Assembly (NCBI GenBank): GCA_029266455.1
Contig: JAQSWV010000032.1
Span: 1 to 33,557 of the forward strand
Origin: Nocardioidaceae bacterium
Lineage (GTDB): Bacteria > Actinomycetota > Actinomycetes > Propionibacteriales > Nocardioidaceae
Direction: 5' to 3'
Length of the DNA stretch: 33,557 nt
Within the stretch, counting starts at the first letter, position 1; every line of letters begins with the position of its first letter. Below, in pieces: positions 16,709 through 28,991 of this stretch. The position numbers were made by a program, and so were the translations under genes. Under the pieces are notes generated by a model. That model had not been told where the DNA came from. It worked only from the letters and a program-made list of their open reading frames with translations, and searched no databases.

Positions 16709-18238
16709 GTGACGTCGCTGCACGCCAACCCGCTGCGGGACCCGCAGGACCGCCGCCTGCCGCGCATCGCCGGCCCGTGCGGGCTCGTGCTCTTCGGCGT
16801 GACCGGCGACCTGTCCCGCAAGAAGCTGATGCCGGCGATCTACGACCTCGCCAACCGAGGCCTCCTGCCGCCCGGCTTCTCCCTGGTCGGGTTCGCCCGA
16901 CGCGACTGGGCGCATCAGGACTTCACCCAGATCGTGCACGACGCCGTCAAGGAGTACGCCCGCACGCCGTTCCGCGAGGAGGTGTGGGAACAGCTCAATC
17001 AGGGCTTCCGGTTCGTGTCCGGGACGTTCGACGACGACACCGCTTTCGGTCGGCTGCGCGAGACGGTCGAGGAGCTCGACGAGTCACGGGGCACGTCCGG
17101 CAACCACGCGTTCTACCTGTCCATCCCTCCGTCGTACTTTCCTGACGTCGTCGGGCAGCTCAAGGAGCACGGCCTGGCCAGCCCCGAGGGCGGGAACTGG
17201 CGACGGGTCGTGATCGAGAAGCCGTTCGGGCACGACCTCGCGTCTGCCCGCCAGCTCAACGCGGTGGTGTCAGAGGTCTTCCCCCCCGAGTCGGTGTTCC
17301 GCATCGATCACTACCTCGGCAAGGAGACGGTCCAGAACATCCTCGCGTTCCGGTTCGCCAACGCCATGTTCGAGCCGGTGTGGAACTCCAACTACGTCGA
17401 CCACGTGCAGATCACCATGGCCGAGGACATCGGCATCGGTGGCCGGGCCGGCTACTACGACGGGATCGGTGCCGCGCGCGACGTCATCCAGAACCACCTG
17501 TTGCAGCTGATGGCCCTGATCGCGATGGAGGACCCCGCGTCGTTCGAGGCACGGAGCCTGCGGCTGGAGAAGCAGAAGCTGCTCTCGGCGGTCACCCTGC
17601 CCCAGCGGCTCGACCTGCACAGCGCACGGGGCCAGTACGCCGCCGGCTGGCAGGGCGGCGAGAAGGTGATCGGCTACCTGGACGAGGCCGACATCTCGAA
17701 CACCTCGACGACGGAGACGTACGCCGCGCTCCGGCTGGACATCGAGAACCGCCGGTGGGCAGGGGTGCCCTTCTATCTGCGCACGGGCAAGCGGCTCGGC
17801 CGTCGGGTCACCGAGGTGGCGGTGTCGTTCAAGCGCGCTCCGCACCTGCCGTTCACCAGTACGGCCACCGAGGAGCTCGGCCAGAACGCGCTGGTCATGC
17901 GCATCCAGCCGGACGAGGGCGTGACGCTGCGGTTCGGCGCCAAGGTCCCCGGTACGGCGATGGAGCTACGGGACGTGAACATGGACTTCGCCTACGGCGG
18001 CGCCTTCGTCGAGTCGAGCCCGGAGGCCTACGAGCGACTGATCCTCGACGTGCTGCTGGGCGATCCCCCGCTGTTCCCCCGCCACGAGGAGGTCGAGCTG
18101 TCGTGGCGGATCCTGGACCCCGTGGTGCAGTACTGGGCCGAGAACGGGCAACCCGAGCCGTACGCGTCCGGCTCGTGGGGCCCGGACTCGGCCACGGAGA
18201 TGCTCGCCCGCGACGGACGCACCTGGAGGCGACCGTGA
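16709..18238 (+). CDS. zwf: Glucose-6-phosphate dehydrogenase
   Basis: Zwf oxidises glucose 6-phosphate to 6-phosphogluconolactone, the committed and NADPH-producing step of the oxidative pentose phosphate pathway. The 509-residue protein has the nucleotide-binding motif GVTGDLSRKKLMPA (G30-K39), EKPFGHDL (near 170) and the active-site signature RIDHYLGKETVQN (near 198). FYLRTGKRLGRRVTEVAVSF and the C-terminal LLGDPPLFPRHEEVE are also typical. It starts with GTG 7 nt after pgi. Its partner OpcA, an allosteric activator in actinobacteria, is encoded 43 nt downstream, which supports its assignment as the main G6PDH. Confidence 0.98.
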   Translation: MTSLHANPLRDPQDRRLPRIAGPCGLVLFGVTGDLSRKKLMPAIYDLANRGLLPPGFSLVGFARRDWAHQDFTQIVHDAVKEYARTPFREEVWEQLNQGFRFVSGTFDDDTAFGRLRETVEELDESRGTSGNHAFYLSIPPSYFPDVVGQLKEHGLASPEGGNWRRVVIEKPFGHDLASARQLNAVVSEVFPPESVFRIDHYLGKETVQNILAFRFANAMFEPVWNSNYVDHVQITMAEDIGIGGRAGYYDGIGAARDVIQNHLLQLMALIAMEDPASFEARSLRLEKQKLLSAVTLPQRLDLHSARGQYAAGWQGGEKVIGYLDEADISNTSTTETYAALRLDIENRRWAGVPFYLRTGKRLGRRVTEVAVSFKRAPHLPFTSTATEELGQNALVMRIQPDEGVTLRFGAKVPGTAMELRDVNMDFAYGGAFVESSPEAYERLILDVLLGDPPLFPRHEEVELSWRILDPVVQYWAENGQPEPYASGSWGPDSATEMLARDGRTWRRP

Positions 18239-18281
18239 GGGCGGGAGACAGCGCCGCTGCGAGCACGGGGCGGAGCGCCAC

Positions 18282-19358
18282 ATGCGCATCGACCTGACCG
18301 GCACGAACGCCAGCCAGGTGACCAGCTCCCTGCTGCAGGCGCGCCGGCAGGCGGGCAGCCCCTCGATGGGAATGGTGCTCACCCTCGTCGTCGTCACCGA
18401 CGAGGCGCATCACGGTGAGGCCCTGCGGTCGGCCCGGGAGGTGTCGACCGAGCACCCCGCCAGGATCCTCGGCGTCATCCGCGGACCTGCGAGGGGCAAA
18501 TCCCGGCTCGACGCAGAGGTGACAATCGGGGACGGGACGTCCGGTGAGACCGCCCTGCTGCGGCTCTCCGGCGAGCTGACCCGGCATCCGGTGTCGGTGG
18601 TGACGCCGCTGCTGCTGGCCGACTCCCCCGTGGTGGTGTGGTGGCCCAACGACGCACCGGACGACCCGGCCGGCGACCCACTGGGCAGGCTCGCGCAGCG
18701 GCGCATCACCGACTGCGCGAACTCGAGGCGTCGCTCGACAGCAATGGCCGGTCAGGCGCAGCACCACACGGCCGGCAACACCGACCTGTCCTGGACCCGG
18801 CTCACCCCGTGGCGGGCGTTGCTGGCGGCCGGGCTCGACCAGCACCCCGTCCGCGTGACCTCCGCCACCGTGGAGGCCAAGACTCCGAACCCCAGCGCCG
18901 ACCTGCTCGCCGCCTGGCTCGGAAGCCGGCTGGAGGTGCCGGTCGAGACCCGACGCAGCGGTGGTCCGGGTATCACTGCCGCCCGACTGCACTCGTCGCA
19001 CGGCGACATCTCGCTCGACCGGCCGGATGGACGGCTCGCCACCTTCCGCATCCCGGGCGAGGCGGACCGACCGGTGGCGCTGCAGCGGCGCAGCACCGCC
19101 GAGCTTCTCGCCGAGGAGCTCCGCCGGCTGGACAATGACGACATCTACCAGCAGACGGTGCTGGCCTATGCACGCAGCCAGCAGCCGCCCGCGAAGGGGA
19201 AGAGGTCCACCGGGACGAAGACCACCGGCACGAAGACCACCGGCAAGACCACCGGCAAGACCACCGGCAAGACCACCGGCAAGACCACCGGCAAGACCAC
19301 CGGCACGAAGACCGCGACAAAGACGCGCACCGGTAGCACCAGGAGGAGGCGCACGTGA
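18282..19358 (+). CDS. opcA: G6PDH assembly/activator protein OpcA with Lys-Thr-Gly repeat tail
   Basis: OpcA promotes assembly or activity of glucose-6-phosphate dehydrogenase and is encoded beside zwf in actinobacteria and cyanobacteria. The 358-residue protein shows the family pattern: LTLVVVTDEA near residue 40, EHPARILGVIRG near 60, then LLLADSPVVVWWPNDAPDDP, and a second domain with DLSWTRLTPWRALLA. The domain proper ends near residue 300. The remaining 54 residues are a strongly basic low-complexity tail of KTTG units ending STRRRRT, encoded by an in-frame minisatellite. The ATG at 18282 has CGGAG seven bases upstream. The final codons also form the AGGAGGAGG ribosome-binding site of pgl, whose GTG overlaps the stop. 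Confidence 0.95.
   Translation: MRIDLTGTNASQVTSSLLQARRQAGSPSMGMVLTLVVVTDEAHHGEALRSAREVSTEHPARILGVIRGPARGKSRLDAEVTIGDGTSGETALLRLSGELTRHPVSVVTPLLLADSPVVVWWPNDAPDDPAGDPLGRLAQRRITDCANSRRRSTAMAGQAQHHTAGNTDLSWTRLTPWRALLAAGLDQHPVRVTSATVEAKTPNPSADLLAAWLGSRLEVPVETRRSGGPGITAARLHSSHGDISLDRPDGRLATFRIPGEADRPVALQRRSTAELLAEELRRLDNDDIYQQTVLAYARSQQPPAKGKRSTGTKTTGTKTTGKTTGKTTGKTTGKTTGKTTGTKTATKTRTGSTRRRRT
19215..19304 (+). repeat. Minisatellite inside opcA (15-bp x2 then 12-bp x5)
   Basis: Two copies of ACGAAGACCACCGGC are followed by five of AAGACCACCGGC, all in the opcA reading frame. They encode TKTTG twice and KTTG five times. Both unit lengths are multiples of three, so copy-number changes would lengthen or shorten the tail without frameshift. 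The near-identity of the copies suggests recent expansion. Confidence 0.95.
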
Positions 19359-20137
19359 CCCGTCCACCCGAGGTGGTCGTGCACCACGACGACGAGGTGC
19401 TGGCCGCGGCGGTGGCCGCCCGGCTGCTGACCCGCCTGGTCGACGCGCAGAGCACCGGACGCGTGCCGTCGGTGGTCCTCACCGGCGGAGGGATCGCCCG
19501 GAAGGTGCACAGCGCCGTCCGCAGCTCGCCCGCCTGCTCGGCGGTCGACTGGGCCCGGCTCGACGTGTGGTGGGGTGACGAGCGATTCGTCCCGGTCCAT
19601 GACGAGGAGCGCAACGAGGCACAGGCCCGCGAGGACCTCCTCGACCACGTGTCGGTGACTCCCTCGCGGGTGCATGCCGTTGCGGCCAGCGACGGCCCGT
19701 TCGGCGACGACGTCGACGCCGCCGCCGCCGACTACGCCGAACAGCTCGCAGCCGCGGCCGCCCCGGAGGACCACGGGGACGTTCCTGTCTTCGACGTGCT
19801 CATGCTGGGAGTCGGGCCGGACGGACACGTCGCGTCGCTGTTCCCCGAGCACCCGGCCCGGTACGACGAGCGCGCGGTCGTCGCCGTACGAGACTCGCCC
19901 AAGCCGCCCCCGACCCGGGTGTCCCTGACCTTCCCGACGCTGTCCAGGGCGCGAGAGGTCTGGTTCCTCGTCAACGGCGAGGCCAAGGCTCCGGCCGCGC
20001 GGATGGCCCTCGGCGGCGCGGGTCCCCTGCAGGTGCCAGCGGCCGGCCCGCGCGGCCTCGACCGCACGCTGTGGATGCTGGACGATGCGGCCGCCAGCCA
20101 ACTGCCACCGGAGCTCCGGCGGCCTGCCTCGCCCTGA
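19355..20137 (+). CDS. pgl: 6-phosphogluconolactonase
   Basis: Pgl (DevB type) hydrolyses 6-phosphogluconolactone to 6-phosphogluconate, the step after Zwf. The 260-residue protein belongs to the NagB-like fold: VVLTGGGIARKVH near residue 47, DWARLDVWWGDERFVPVHDEERN near 65-87, and LMLGVGPDGHVASLFPEHP near 149-167. WFLVNGEAKAP follows near the C-terminus. The GTG start is in a GTGA overlap with opcA and has AGGAGGAGG upstream, one of the strongest ribosome-binding sites in the window. It is the last gene of the plus-strand pentose-phosphate run and converges on rbpA with 35 nt between stops. Confidence 0.96.
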   Translation: MTRPPEVVVHHDDEVLAAAVAARLLTRLVDAQSTGRVPSVVLTGGGIARKVHSAVRSSPACSAVDWARLDVWWGDERFVPVHDEERNEAQAREDLLDHVSVTPSRVHAVAASDGPFGDDVDAAAADYAEQLAAAAAPEDHGDVPVFDVLMLGVGPDGHVASLFPEHPARYDERAVVAVRDSPKPPPTRVSLTFPTLSRAREVWFLVNGEAKAPAARMALGGAGPLQVPAAGPRGLDRTLWMLDDAAASQLPPELRRPASP

Positions 20138-20172
20138 CCACCCGCGGTCAGACCCGGGTCAGGGGTCTCGGG

Positions 20173-20529
20173 TCAGAAGACGACCTCGCCGCGTTTGCGA
20201 CGGTCGCGCAGCGTGCTGAGCGCCTCGTCCAGGATCGCCTGCGCCTCGGCGTCGGAGCGGCGCTCCTTCACGTACGCGAGATGCGTCTTGTACGGCTCGA
20301 TGCGAGGCGGCGGAGGCGGGTTCTCCTCGTCGCGACTCGCCGGCAGCCCGCACCGCGGACAGTCCCACTGCGCCGGCACCGACGCCTCGAGCGCGAAGCT
20401 GGGCGTGGTGCGGTGCCCGTGAGCACACCAGTAGGTGACTTCCTGACGAGGTGCTGCCTCCCCACGCTCGGCCTCCCCCATCGGCCCGGCGCCGACCCGG
20501 CTGCCGCGGATCGCTGAGCCTCCAGCCAC
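20173..20529 (-). CDS. rbpA: RNA polymerase-binding protein RbpA
   Basis: RbpA is an actinobacterial protein that binds RNA polymerase and group 1/2 sigma factors and stabilises open complexes. The 118-residue product has the N-terminal AIRGSRVGAGPMGE, matching the RGSRxG start of the family. A zinc-ribbon core follows with cysteines and histidines in WCAHGHR (C35, H37, H39) and DCPRCG (C57, C60). A proline-rich linker and the sigma-interacting helix EPYKTHLAYVKERRSDAEAQ come next, with a basic RDRRKRGEVVF end. The GTG start has AGGAG eight bases upstream. It lies 52 nt downstream of secG and probably ends that transcript. Confidence 0.95.
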   Translation of the reverse strand: MAGGSAIRGSRVGAGPMGEAERGEAAPRQEVTYWCAHGHRTTPSFALEASVPAQWDCPRCGLPASRDEENPPPPPRIEPYKTHLAYVKERRSDAEAQAILDEALSTLRDRRKRGEVVF

Positions 20530-20581
20530 GTCACTGTCTCCTGTTCTGCGGTGGTTTGTTCAGGGGTGGGTCAAGAGTGGG

Positions 20582-20818
20582 TCAGTTAGCCGATTTGAGC
20601 AAGAGCCCGAGCGCGATTATGCACAATCCCCAGGTCACGCCGATGCCCACGGTGATGCGGTCGAGGTTCTTCTCGGCGGTCGACGACCCGCCGAGGTTGG
20701 TGGACACGCCCCCGCCGAACATGTCGGAGAGGCCACCACCGCGGCCCTTGTGCAGCAGCACCAGCACGATCATGAGCGCGCTGGTGAGCAGGAGCAGGAT
20801 GGAGAACGCCAGAATCAC
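20582..20818 (-). CDS. secG: Preprotein translocase subunit SecG
   Basis: SecG is the small auxiliary subunit of the SecYEG membrane channel. The 78-residue protein has the expected two helices (about residues 3-22 and 55-75) joined by a cytoplasmic glycine-rich loop, HKGRGGGLSDMFGGG, that is diagnostic for SecG. The start is a GTG at 20818. Its place downstream of tpiA is conserved in many actinobacteria. It is separated from tpiA by about 93 nt, where I see no clear promoter or terminator. Confidence 0.97.
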   Translation of the reverse strand: MILAFSILLLLTSALMIVLVLLHKGRGGGLSDMFGGGVSTNLGGSSTAEKNLDRITVGIGVTWGLCIIALGLLLKSAN

Positions 20819-20911
20819 GTCAGTCGGCCTTTCTGGTCGGTCGTCGGACCTGCTGGCTGTGCCGGCTGAGCCGGCCGTGCTGATCCCGCCTCCGTGACGC
20901 CGTACCGCCCG

Positions 20912-21718
20912 TCACAGAGCGGGCATGTCGTAGAACCGTGCGATGCCGGCGAACTCGTCCACCTGGAGGCTGGCGCCTCCGACCAGCGCGCCGTCCACGT
21001 CCGGCTCGGCCATGAGCGCAGCGACATTGGCCGCCTTGACCGAGCCGCCATACAGGATACGCGTCGCCGCCGCCGCCTCCGCGCCCCAGGTCTCGCCGAC
21101 CCGGGCGCGCAGTGCCGCGCAGACCTCCTGCGCGTCCTCGGGCGTGGCGACCTCCCCCGTACCGATCGCCCAGACCGGCTCGTAGGCGAGCACCAGCCCG
21201 GCAACCTGCTCGGCGCTCAGACCGGTCAGCGAGCCGTCGAGCTGGGTGACGCAGTGGGCGACGTGGTCGCCCGCCTGGCGCACCTCGAGCCCTTCACCCA
21301 GGCACACGATCGGGGTCATGCCGGCGTCCAGCACACGCCGCGCCTTGGCGTTGACCAGCGCGTCGTCCTCACCGTGCTGCTCGCGGCGCTCGGAGTGGCC
21401 GGCCAGGACGTACGTGCACCCGAGCGCCGCCAGCATCGAGGCAGCGATCTCCCCGGTGTGCGCCCCGCCGTCGTGCGCGGACACGTCCTGGGCGCCGTAG
21501 CGCAGTGTCAGCCGGTCGCCGTCGACCAGGGTCTGCACGCTGCGCAGACCCGTGAACGGTGGGATCACCGCCACCTCCGACCGCTCGGTGTCGTGCTGCT
21601 TGTCGCGCAGCGTCCACGCCAGCCGCTGCACCAGCACCACGGCCTCGGAGTGGTTGAGGTGCGACTTCCAGTTGCCGGCCATCAGGGGCAGCCGGCGTCC
21701 CGCCCCGCTCTCAGCCAC
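20912..21718 (-). CDS. tpiA: Triose-phosphate isomerase
   Basis: TpiA interconverts dihydroxyacetone phosphate and glyceraldehyde 3-phosphate in glycolysis. The 268-residue TIM barrel has all catalytic residues in context: AGNWKSH (N16, K18), AGHSERRE with the electrophilic histidine H108, and [13 protein letters not shown] with the base E180. [12 protein letters not shown] and GALVGGASL form the phosphate-binding loops. The start is a GTG at 21718, only 3 nt after the pgk stop, so translation is probably coupled. Gene order gap-pgk-tpiA-secG is the standard actinobacterial glycolytic operon. Confidence 0.98.
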   Translation of the reverse strand: MAESGAGRRLPLMAGNWKSHLNHSEAVVLVQRLAWTLRDKQHDTERSEVAVIPPFTGLRSVQTLVDGDRLTLRYGAQDVSAHDGGAHTGEIAASMLAALGCTYVLAGHSERREQHGEDDALVNAKARRVLDAGMTPIVCLGEGLEVRQAGDHVAHCVTQLDGSLTGLSAEQVAGLVLAYEPVWAIGTGEVATPEDAQEVCAALRARVGETWGAEAAAATRILYGGSVKAANVAALMAEPDVDGALVGGASLQVDEFAGIARFYDMPAL

Positions 21719-21721
21719 CGC

Positions 21722-25030
<3,309 letters not shown>

Positions 25031-25064
25031 GGGCCGATCCTGCCATGCGCGCCGGCCGCTGGGA

Positions 25065-26111
25065 TCACGTCAACCCCATGATGTCGAGGTAGGCCGCTGC
25101 CAGCCGCAGTACGTCGTGGCGAGGACTGCCGTCCCGCGCCCGGACATCGGAGACCACCACCTGGGCGCCGAACCGCCCGGCAGCGTCACTCAGCGCGTCG
25201 CGCTCGGCGGTGGTGTGCAGGCTGGCCCGGTCGACGAGTACGGCGTCGAGTCGCAGGTCGGGCGCGTGCTCTCCGAGCGCGATGAGGTGCTGTGCCGGCG
25301 TCATCTCGTCGGTCTCCCCCTGCTGGGGAGCCAGGTTGACGGTCAGGAGGCGTCGCGCCGCGGTGGCGTGCAGGGCGGCGAACAGCTCGGGGACCAGAAG
25401 GTTGGGAAGCACGCTCGTGTACCACGACCCCGGGCCGACCACGACCCAGTCGGCCGCTCGAAGCGCGGTCACGGCCTCCGCGCAGGCGGGCGGGTCCGGG
25501 GGGTCGAGGGCTACGGACACCACCCGCCCCCGGGTCGAGGCGACCTGCACCTGCCCACGGATCTGCGTGACGGCGTCGGGCGCGTTCGGATCGCTGCCGC
25601 GAACCTTGGCCACCACGTCCAGCGGGACCGCACTCATGGGGAGCACCCGGCCGCGGGCACCGAGCAACCGGGCCACCCAGTCGAGCCCCGCGACATGGGG
25701 CGCGCTGGCCTCTTTGCGCACGGCACCCGGCACCCCCTCGCTGTCGGCGCCGGACAGCAGATCCCAGAGGGCGACGATCAGCAGGTTGCCGAGGGCATGG
25801 TCGTGCAGGTCGCCGGAGCTCCGGAAGCGGTGCTGAAGCACACTCGCCCACGTGCGGCCCCAGTCGTCGTCGCCGCACAGCGCCGCCAGGGCCTGCCGGA
25901 GGTCACCCGGCGGAAGGACACCCAGCTCGTCGCGCAGCCGGCCGGACGAGCCGCCGTTGTCGGCCACAGTCACGACCGCGGTCAGCCTCGGGCTGACGTG
26001 GCGCAGCGCCGACAGTGACGCCGCCAGACCATGACCGCCGCCGAGCGCGACGACCCGCGGAGACGGGGGGCCGGTCCCGGGGAGGTAGGGAGGGACACTC
26101 GCCGCCGTCAC
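25065..26111 (-). CDS. yvcK: YvcK/CofD-like gluconeogenesis factor
   Basis: This is a UDP-sugar-binding protein of the CofD/YvcK family, linked in Bacillus and Mycobacterium to carbon-source-dependent cell-wall synthesis and growth on gluconeogenic substrates. The 348-residue product has [16 protein letters not shown] (residues 21-36), [17 protein letters not shown] (48-64), [12 protein letters not shown], and [11 protein letters not shown], the conserved ligand-binding loops. [18 protein letters not shown] is the second Rossmann-side motif. The GTG start overlaps the rapZ stop as GTGA. Its location between rapZ and whiA is conserved across Gram-positives. Control of peptidoglycan precursor flux is the known theme, and the exact role here is inferred. 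Confidence 0.96.
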   Translation of the reverse strand: MTAASVPPYLPGTGPPSPRVVALGGGHGLAASLSALRHVSPRLTAVVTVADNGGSSGRLRDELGVLPPGDLRQALAALCGDDDWGRTWASVLQHRFRSSGDLHDHALGNLLIVALWDLLSGADSEGVPGAVRKEASAPHVAGLDWVARLLGARGRVLPMSAVPLDVVAKVRGSDPNAPDAVTQIRGQVQVASTRGRVVSVALDPPDPPACAEAVTALRAADWVVVGPGSWYTSVLPNLLVPELFAALHATAARRLLTVNLAPQQGETDEMTPAQHLIALGEHAPDLRLDAVLVDRASLHTTAERDALSDAAGRFGAQVVVSDVRARDGSPRHDVLRLAAAYLDIMGLT

Positions 26112-26977
26112 TCGCGCCCCAGGTCACGGTGAACCACCATCGTGTCGACCTTCCGGGCGGCCAGCCGGACGTTGAGGGCCTCCACCATGGCCACGCTGCG
26201 GTGCCGGCCGCCGGTGCAGCCGAGTGCAATCGTGAGGTATCTCTTGCCTTCGGTGAGGAAATCGTCGGTGAGAAGGGCCAGCAGGGCCTCATACCGGTCG
26301 AGGAAGTCGACCGCCTCCGGGCGGGCGAGCACAGCCTGCTGCACCGGCTCGTCGAGTCCTGACATCGGACGCAGCGTGGGGTCCCAGTGCGGGTTGGGCA
26401 GGAACCGCATGTCGGCCACCATGTCGGCGTCCACCGGAATGCCGTACTTGAAGCCGAAGGACACGATCGTCGCACGCAGCCGATGCGTGTCGTCCCCGGC
26501 GAACGCGTTGGTCACCTTGGCAGCGAGCTGATGCACGTTGAGAGCCGAGGTGTCGATCACCAGGTCGGCGTCCCCGCGCAGGTCACCCATGATGGCGCGC
26601 TCGGCCGTGATGCCGTCGAGCAGCCGGCCGCCGCCCTGCAGCGGATGTGGTCGGCGGGCGGCCTCCTGGCGGCGCACCAGGACCTCGTCGGTGGCCTCCA
26701 GATAGAGAACGGTCGGCCGGGTTCCGCGGCCGGCCAGCTCGTCGAGGGCGCCGCGGAGGGCGGTGAAGAACCAGCGCGACCGGGCGTCGACCACCACGGC
26801 GATCCGGTTCTCGTCACGGTCGTGCCCCTTGACCAGCTCGAGCACTTGACCGATGAGCTGCGGCGGGAGGTTGTCGATGACGAACCACCCCAGATCCTCC
26901 AGAACGCCCGCAGCAGTGCTGCGACCCGCGCCGGTCATGCCCGTCACCAGCAAGAGCTGGCCGCTCGATGCGGTCAC
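26108..26977 (-). CDS. rapZ: RapZ (YvcJ) nucleotide-binding adaptor
   Basis: RapZ/YvcJ proteins are P-loop proteins. In Escherichia coli RapZ binds the small RNA GlmZ and regulates amino-sugar synthesis; in Gram-positives YvcJ hydrolyses GTP and affects competence and the cell wall. The 289-residue protein has Walker [11 protein letters not shown] (about residues 12-21) with arginine in place of the usual lysine, as I recall from other actinobacterial members. [11 protein letters not shown] (32-42) follows, then [11 protein letters not shown] and the C-terminal [19 protein letters not shown], the conserved RNA/ligand domain. The GTG at 26977 overlaps the uvrC stop, and its own stop overlaps yvcK. 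It is translated as part of a coupled uvrC-rapZ-yvcK set. Confidence 0.96.
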   Translation of the reverse strand: MTASSGQLLLVTGMTGAGRSTAAGVLEDLGWFVIDNLPPQLIGQVLELVKGHDRDENRIAVVVDARSRWFFTALRGALDELAGRGTRPTVLYLEATDEVLVRRQEAARRPHPLQGGGRLLDGITAERAIMGDLRGDADLVIDTSALNVHQLAAKVTNAFAGDDTHRLRATIVSFGFKYGIPVDADMVADMRFLPNPHWDPTLRPMSGLDEPVQQAVLARPEAVDFLDRYEALLALLTDDFLTEGKRYLTIALGCTGGRHRSVAMVEALNVRLAARKVDTMVVHRDLGRE

Positions 26978-28968
26978 GGGGTCCCTCCAGGCATCGGATC
27001 GGGAGACGTGTCGGTGGGGGCGTCGGAGCCGGCACGCACGGGAGGCTGGTGCAGCGCGGCGGCGATCGACTCGGCGGTGGCGCGTCCGATCCCGGGCACC
27101 AGCGCCAGCTCGTCGACCGTGGCCGCCCGCAGCCGCTTGAGTGATCCGAACCGGGTGAGCAGTGCCTTGCGGCGCACCTCCCCCAGCCCGGGGACGTCGT
27201 CGAGCAGGCTCTCGACCATCGACCTCGACCGGCGCGAGCGGTGGTGGGTGATGGCGAACCTGTGCGCCTCGTCGCGGACCCTCTGCAACAGGTACAGGCC
27301 CTCGCTGCTGCGAGGCAGGACGACCGGGTCCTCGTGGCCGGGCACCCACACCTCCTCCAGCCGCTTGGCCAGTCCGCACACGGGAATGTCGACGATGCCG
27401 AGCTCACTGAGCGCCTGCTGGGCTGCTGCCACCTGTGGCGGTCCGCCGTCCACGACGACCAGGCCGGGGGCGTACGCGAACTTCCGCGGTCGACCGGTGT
27501 CGGGGTCGACGAGGAGCGGTCCGTCGTCGGTGTCGGCCGGCCCGTCGGTCTCGACCCTGCCGCTGTCGCTCTGCTCGTCGAGCATCCGCCGGAACCGGCG
27601 GGTGATCGTCTCGTGCATGCTGGCGACGTCGTTCTGGCCGTCAACGCCTCTGATCACGAAGCGCCGGTACTCGCTCTTGCGGGGCATGCCGTCCTCGAAC
27701 ACCACCATCGACGCCACTACCTGCGTGCCCTGCAGATTGGACACGTCGTAGCACTCGATGCGCAGCGGCGCGGCGTCGAGACCCAGCGCGCGCTGGATCT
27801 CCTCGAGTGCGCGGTTGCGGGTCGTCAGGTCGCTCGCGCGCCGCGTCTTGTGCAGCGCGAGGCTCTGGCCGGCATTGCGCTCGACCGTCTCCATCAGGGC
27901 GCGCTTGTCGCCTCGCTGCGGCACCCGGAGTGCCACCCGCGCCCCACGCAGGCCGCTCAGCCACTCCTCGAGCGCCGGGCTGTCCGACGGCATCGTCGGG
28001 ACCAGGACCTCTCTCGGGAGGGCCTCGTCGCGCTCGCCGTCGTACAGCTGCACCACCGCACGCTCGACGAGGTCACCGGTGCCTGCGTCGTCGACCTTGT
28101 CGGCGACCCACCCTCGTTGACCCCGGATCCTGCCTCCCCGCACGCTGAAGATCTGGACGGCGACCTCGAGCGGGTCCTCGTGCAGCGCGATCACGTCGGC
28201 GTCCGTGCCGTCGCCGAGCACGACGGCGTTCTTCTCCAGAGCCCGTTCCAGGGCACCGATGTCGTCGCGCAGGCGGGCGGCCCGCTCGTAGTCGAGCTCG
28301 GCGGCGGCAGCCTTCATCTCGAGCTCGAGGCGACGAACCTGCTCGGCGGTGCGTCCCGACATGAACGCGACGAAGTCGTCGACGATGTCGCGGTGCTGCT
28401 CGGCGCTCACCCGGCCGACACACGGGGCGGCGCACTTCCCGATGTAGCCCAACAGGCACGGCCGGCCGATCTGCGCGGACCGCTTGAACACCCCCGCCGA
28501 GCACGACCGCATCGGGAAGACACGGAGCAGCAGGTCCACCGTCTCGCGAATGGCCCAGGCGTGGCTGTAGGGGCCGAAGTACTTGACCGACCGGCGCTTC
28601 GGGCCCCGCCCCACCATCACCCGGGGGAACTCCTCGCCCACGGTGACCGCGAGCCACGGGTACGACTTGTCGTCGCGGTACTTCACGTTGAACCGCGGGT
28701 CGTACTCCTTGATCCAGGTGTACTCCAGCTGCAGCGCCTCGACCTCGTTCGCCACCACGGTCCAGTCGACCCGCGCGGCGCTGGTCACCATCTGCTGCGT
28801 TCGGGGATGCAGGTTGGCCACGTCCTGGAAGTACGAGGACAAGCGTGGCCGCAGCGACTTGGCCTTACCGACGTAGACCACTCTGCCGGTCGCATCGAGG
28901 AACCGATAGACACCGGGAGCGTCGGGAATGGCCCCCGGCGCCGGTCGGTACGTCGCGGGATCGGCCAC
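26974..28968 (-). CDS. uvrC: Excinuclease ABC subunit UvrC
   Basis: UvrC makes both incisions in nucleotide excision repair after UvrA and UvrB have located damage. The 664-residue protein begins with a GIY-YIG nuclease domain ([22 protein letters not shown] at about 18-39 in two conserved parts, with the catalytic arginine in SLRPRL). The central UVR helix pair that binds UvrB lies near 205-240. The RNase H-like nuclease domain includes [14 protein letters not shown] and VVDGGPPQV. Two helix-hairpin-helix motifs at the C-terminus contain [20 protein letters not shown] and [15 protein letters not shown]. The GTG at 28968 gives the family start; the longer open frame runs antisense-like across the Rieske gene. 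The ribosome-binding site is weak. Confidence 0.97.
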   Translation of the reverse strand: MADPATYRPAPGAIPDAPGVYRFLDATGRVVYVGKAKSLRPRLSSYFQDVANLHPRTQQMVTSAARVDWTVVANEVEALQLEYTWIKEYDPRFNVKYRDDKSYPWLAVTVGEEFPRVMVGRGPKRRSVKYFGPYSHAWAIRETVDLLLRVFPMRSCSAGVFKRSAQIGRPCLLGYIGKCAAPCVGRVSAEQHRDIVDDFVAFMSGRTAEQVRRLELEMKAAAAELDYERAARLRDDIGALERALEKNAVVLGDGTDADVIALHEDPLEVAVQIFSVRGGRIRGQRGWVADKVDDAGTGDLVERAVVQLYDGERDEALPREVLVPTMPSDSPALEEWLSGLRGARVALRVPQRGDKRALMETVERNAGQSLALHKTRRASDLTTRNRALEEIQRALGLDAAPLRIECYDVSNLQGTQVVASMVVFEDGMPRKSEYRRFVIRGVDGQNDVASMHETITRRFRRMLDEQSDSGRVETDGPADTDDGPLLVDPDTGRPRKFAYAPGLVVVDGGPPQVAAAQQALSELGIVDIPVCGLAKRLEEVWVPGHEDPVVLPRSSEGLYLLQRVRDEAHRFAITHHRSRRSRSMVESLLDDVPGLGEVRRKALLTRFGSLKRLRAATVDELALVPGIGRATAESIAAALHQPPVRAGSDAPTDTSPDPMPGGTP

Positions 28969-28991
28969 GGTTGTCAGCCTACGGCGGCGGG

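Noticed and set aside
19215-19304. CRISPR-like array
   Set aside because: The repeats are contiguous with no spacers, in frame with opcA and only 12-15 bp long.
17895-20101. Long minus-strand frames antisense to opcA and pgl, with a VVLP repeat segment
   Set aside because: The repeat is simply the reverse reading of the opcA minisatellite, and real genes occupy the plus strand throughout.
20138-20172. Terminator between convergent pgl and rbpA
   Set aside because: GACCCGGGTC is palindromic and GGGTC repeats occur, but there is no stable stem with a T-tract on either strand.
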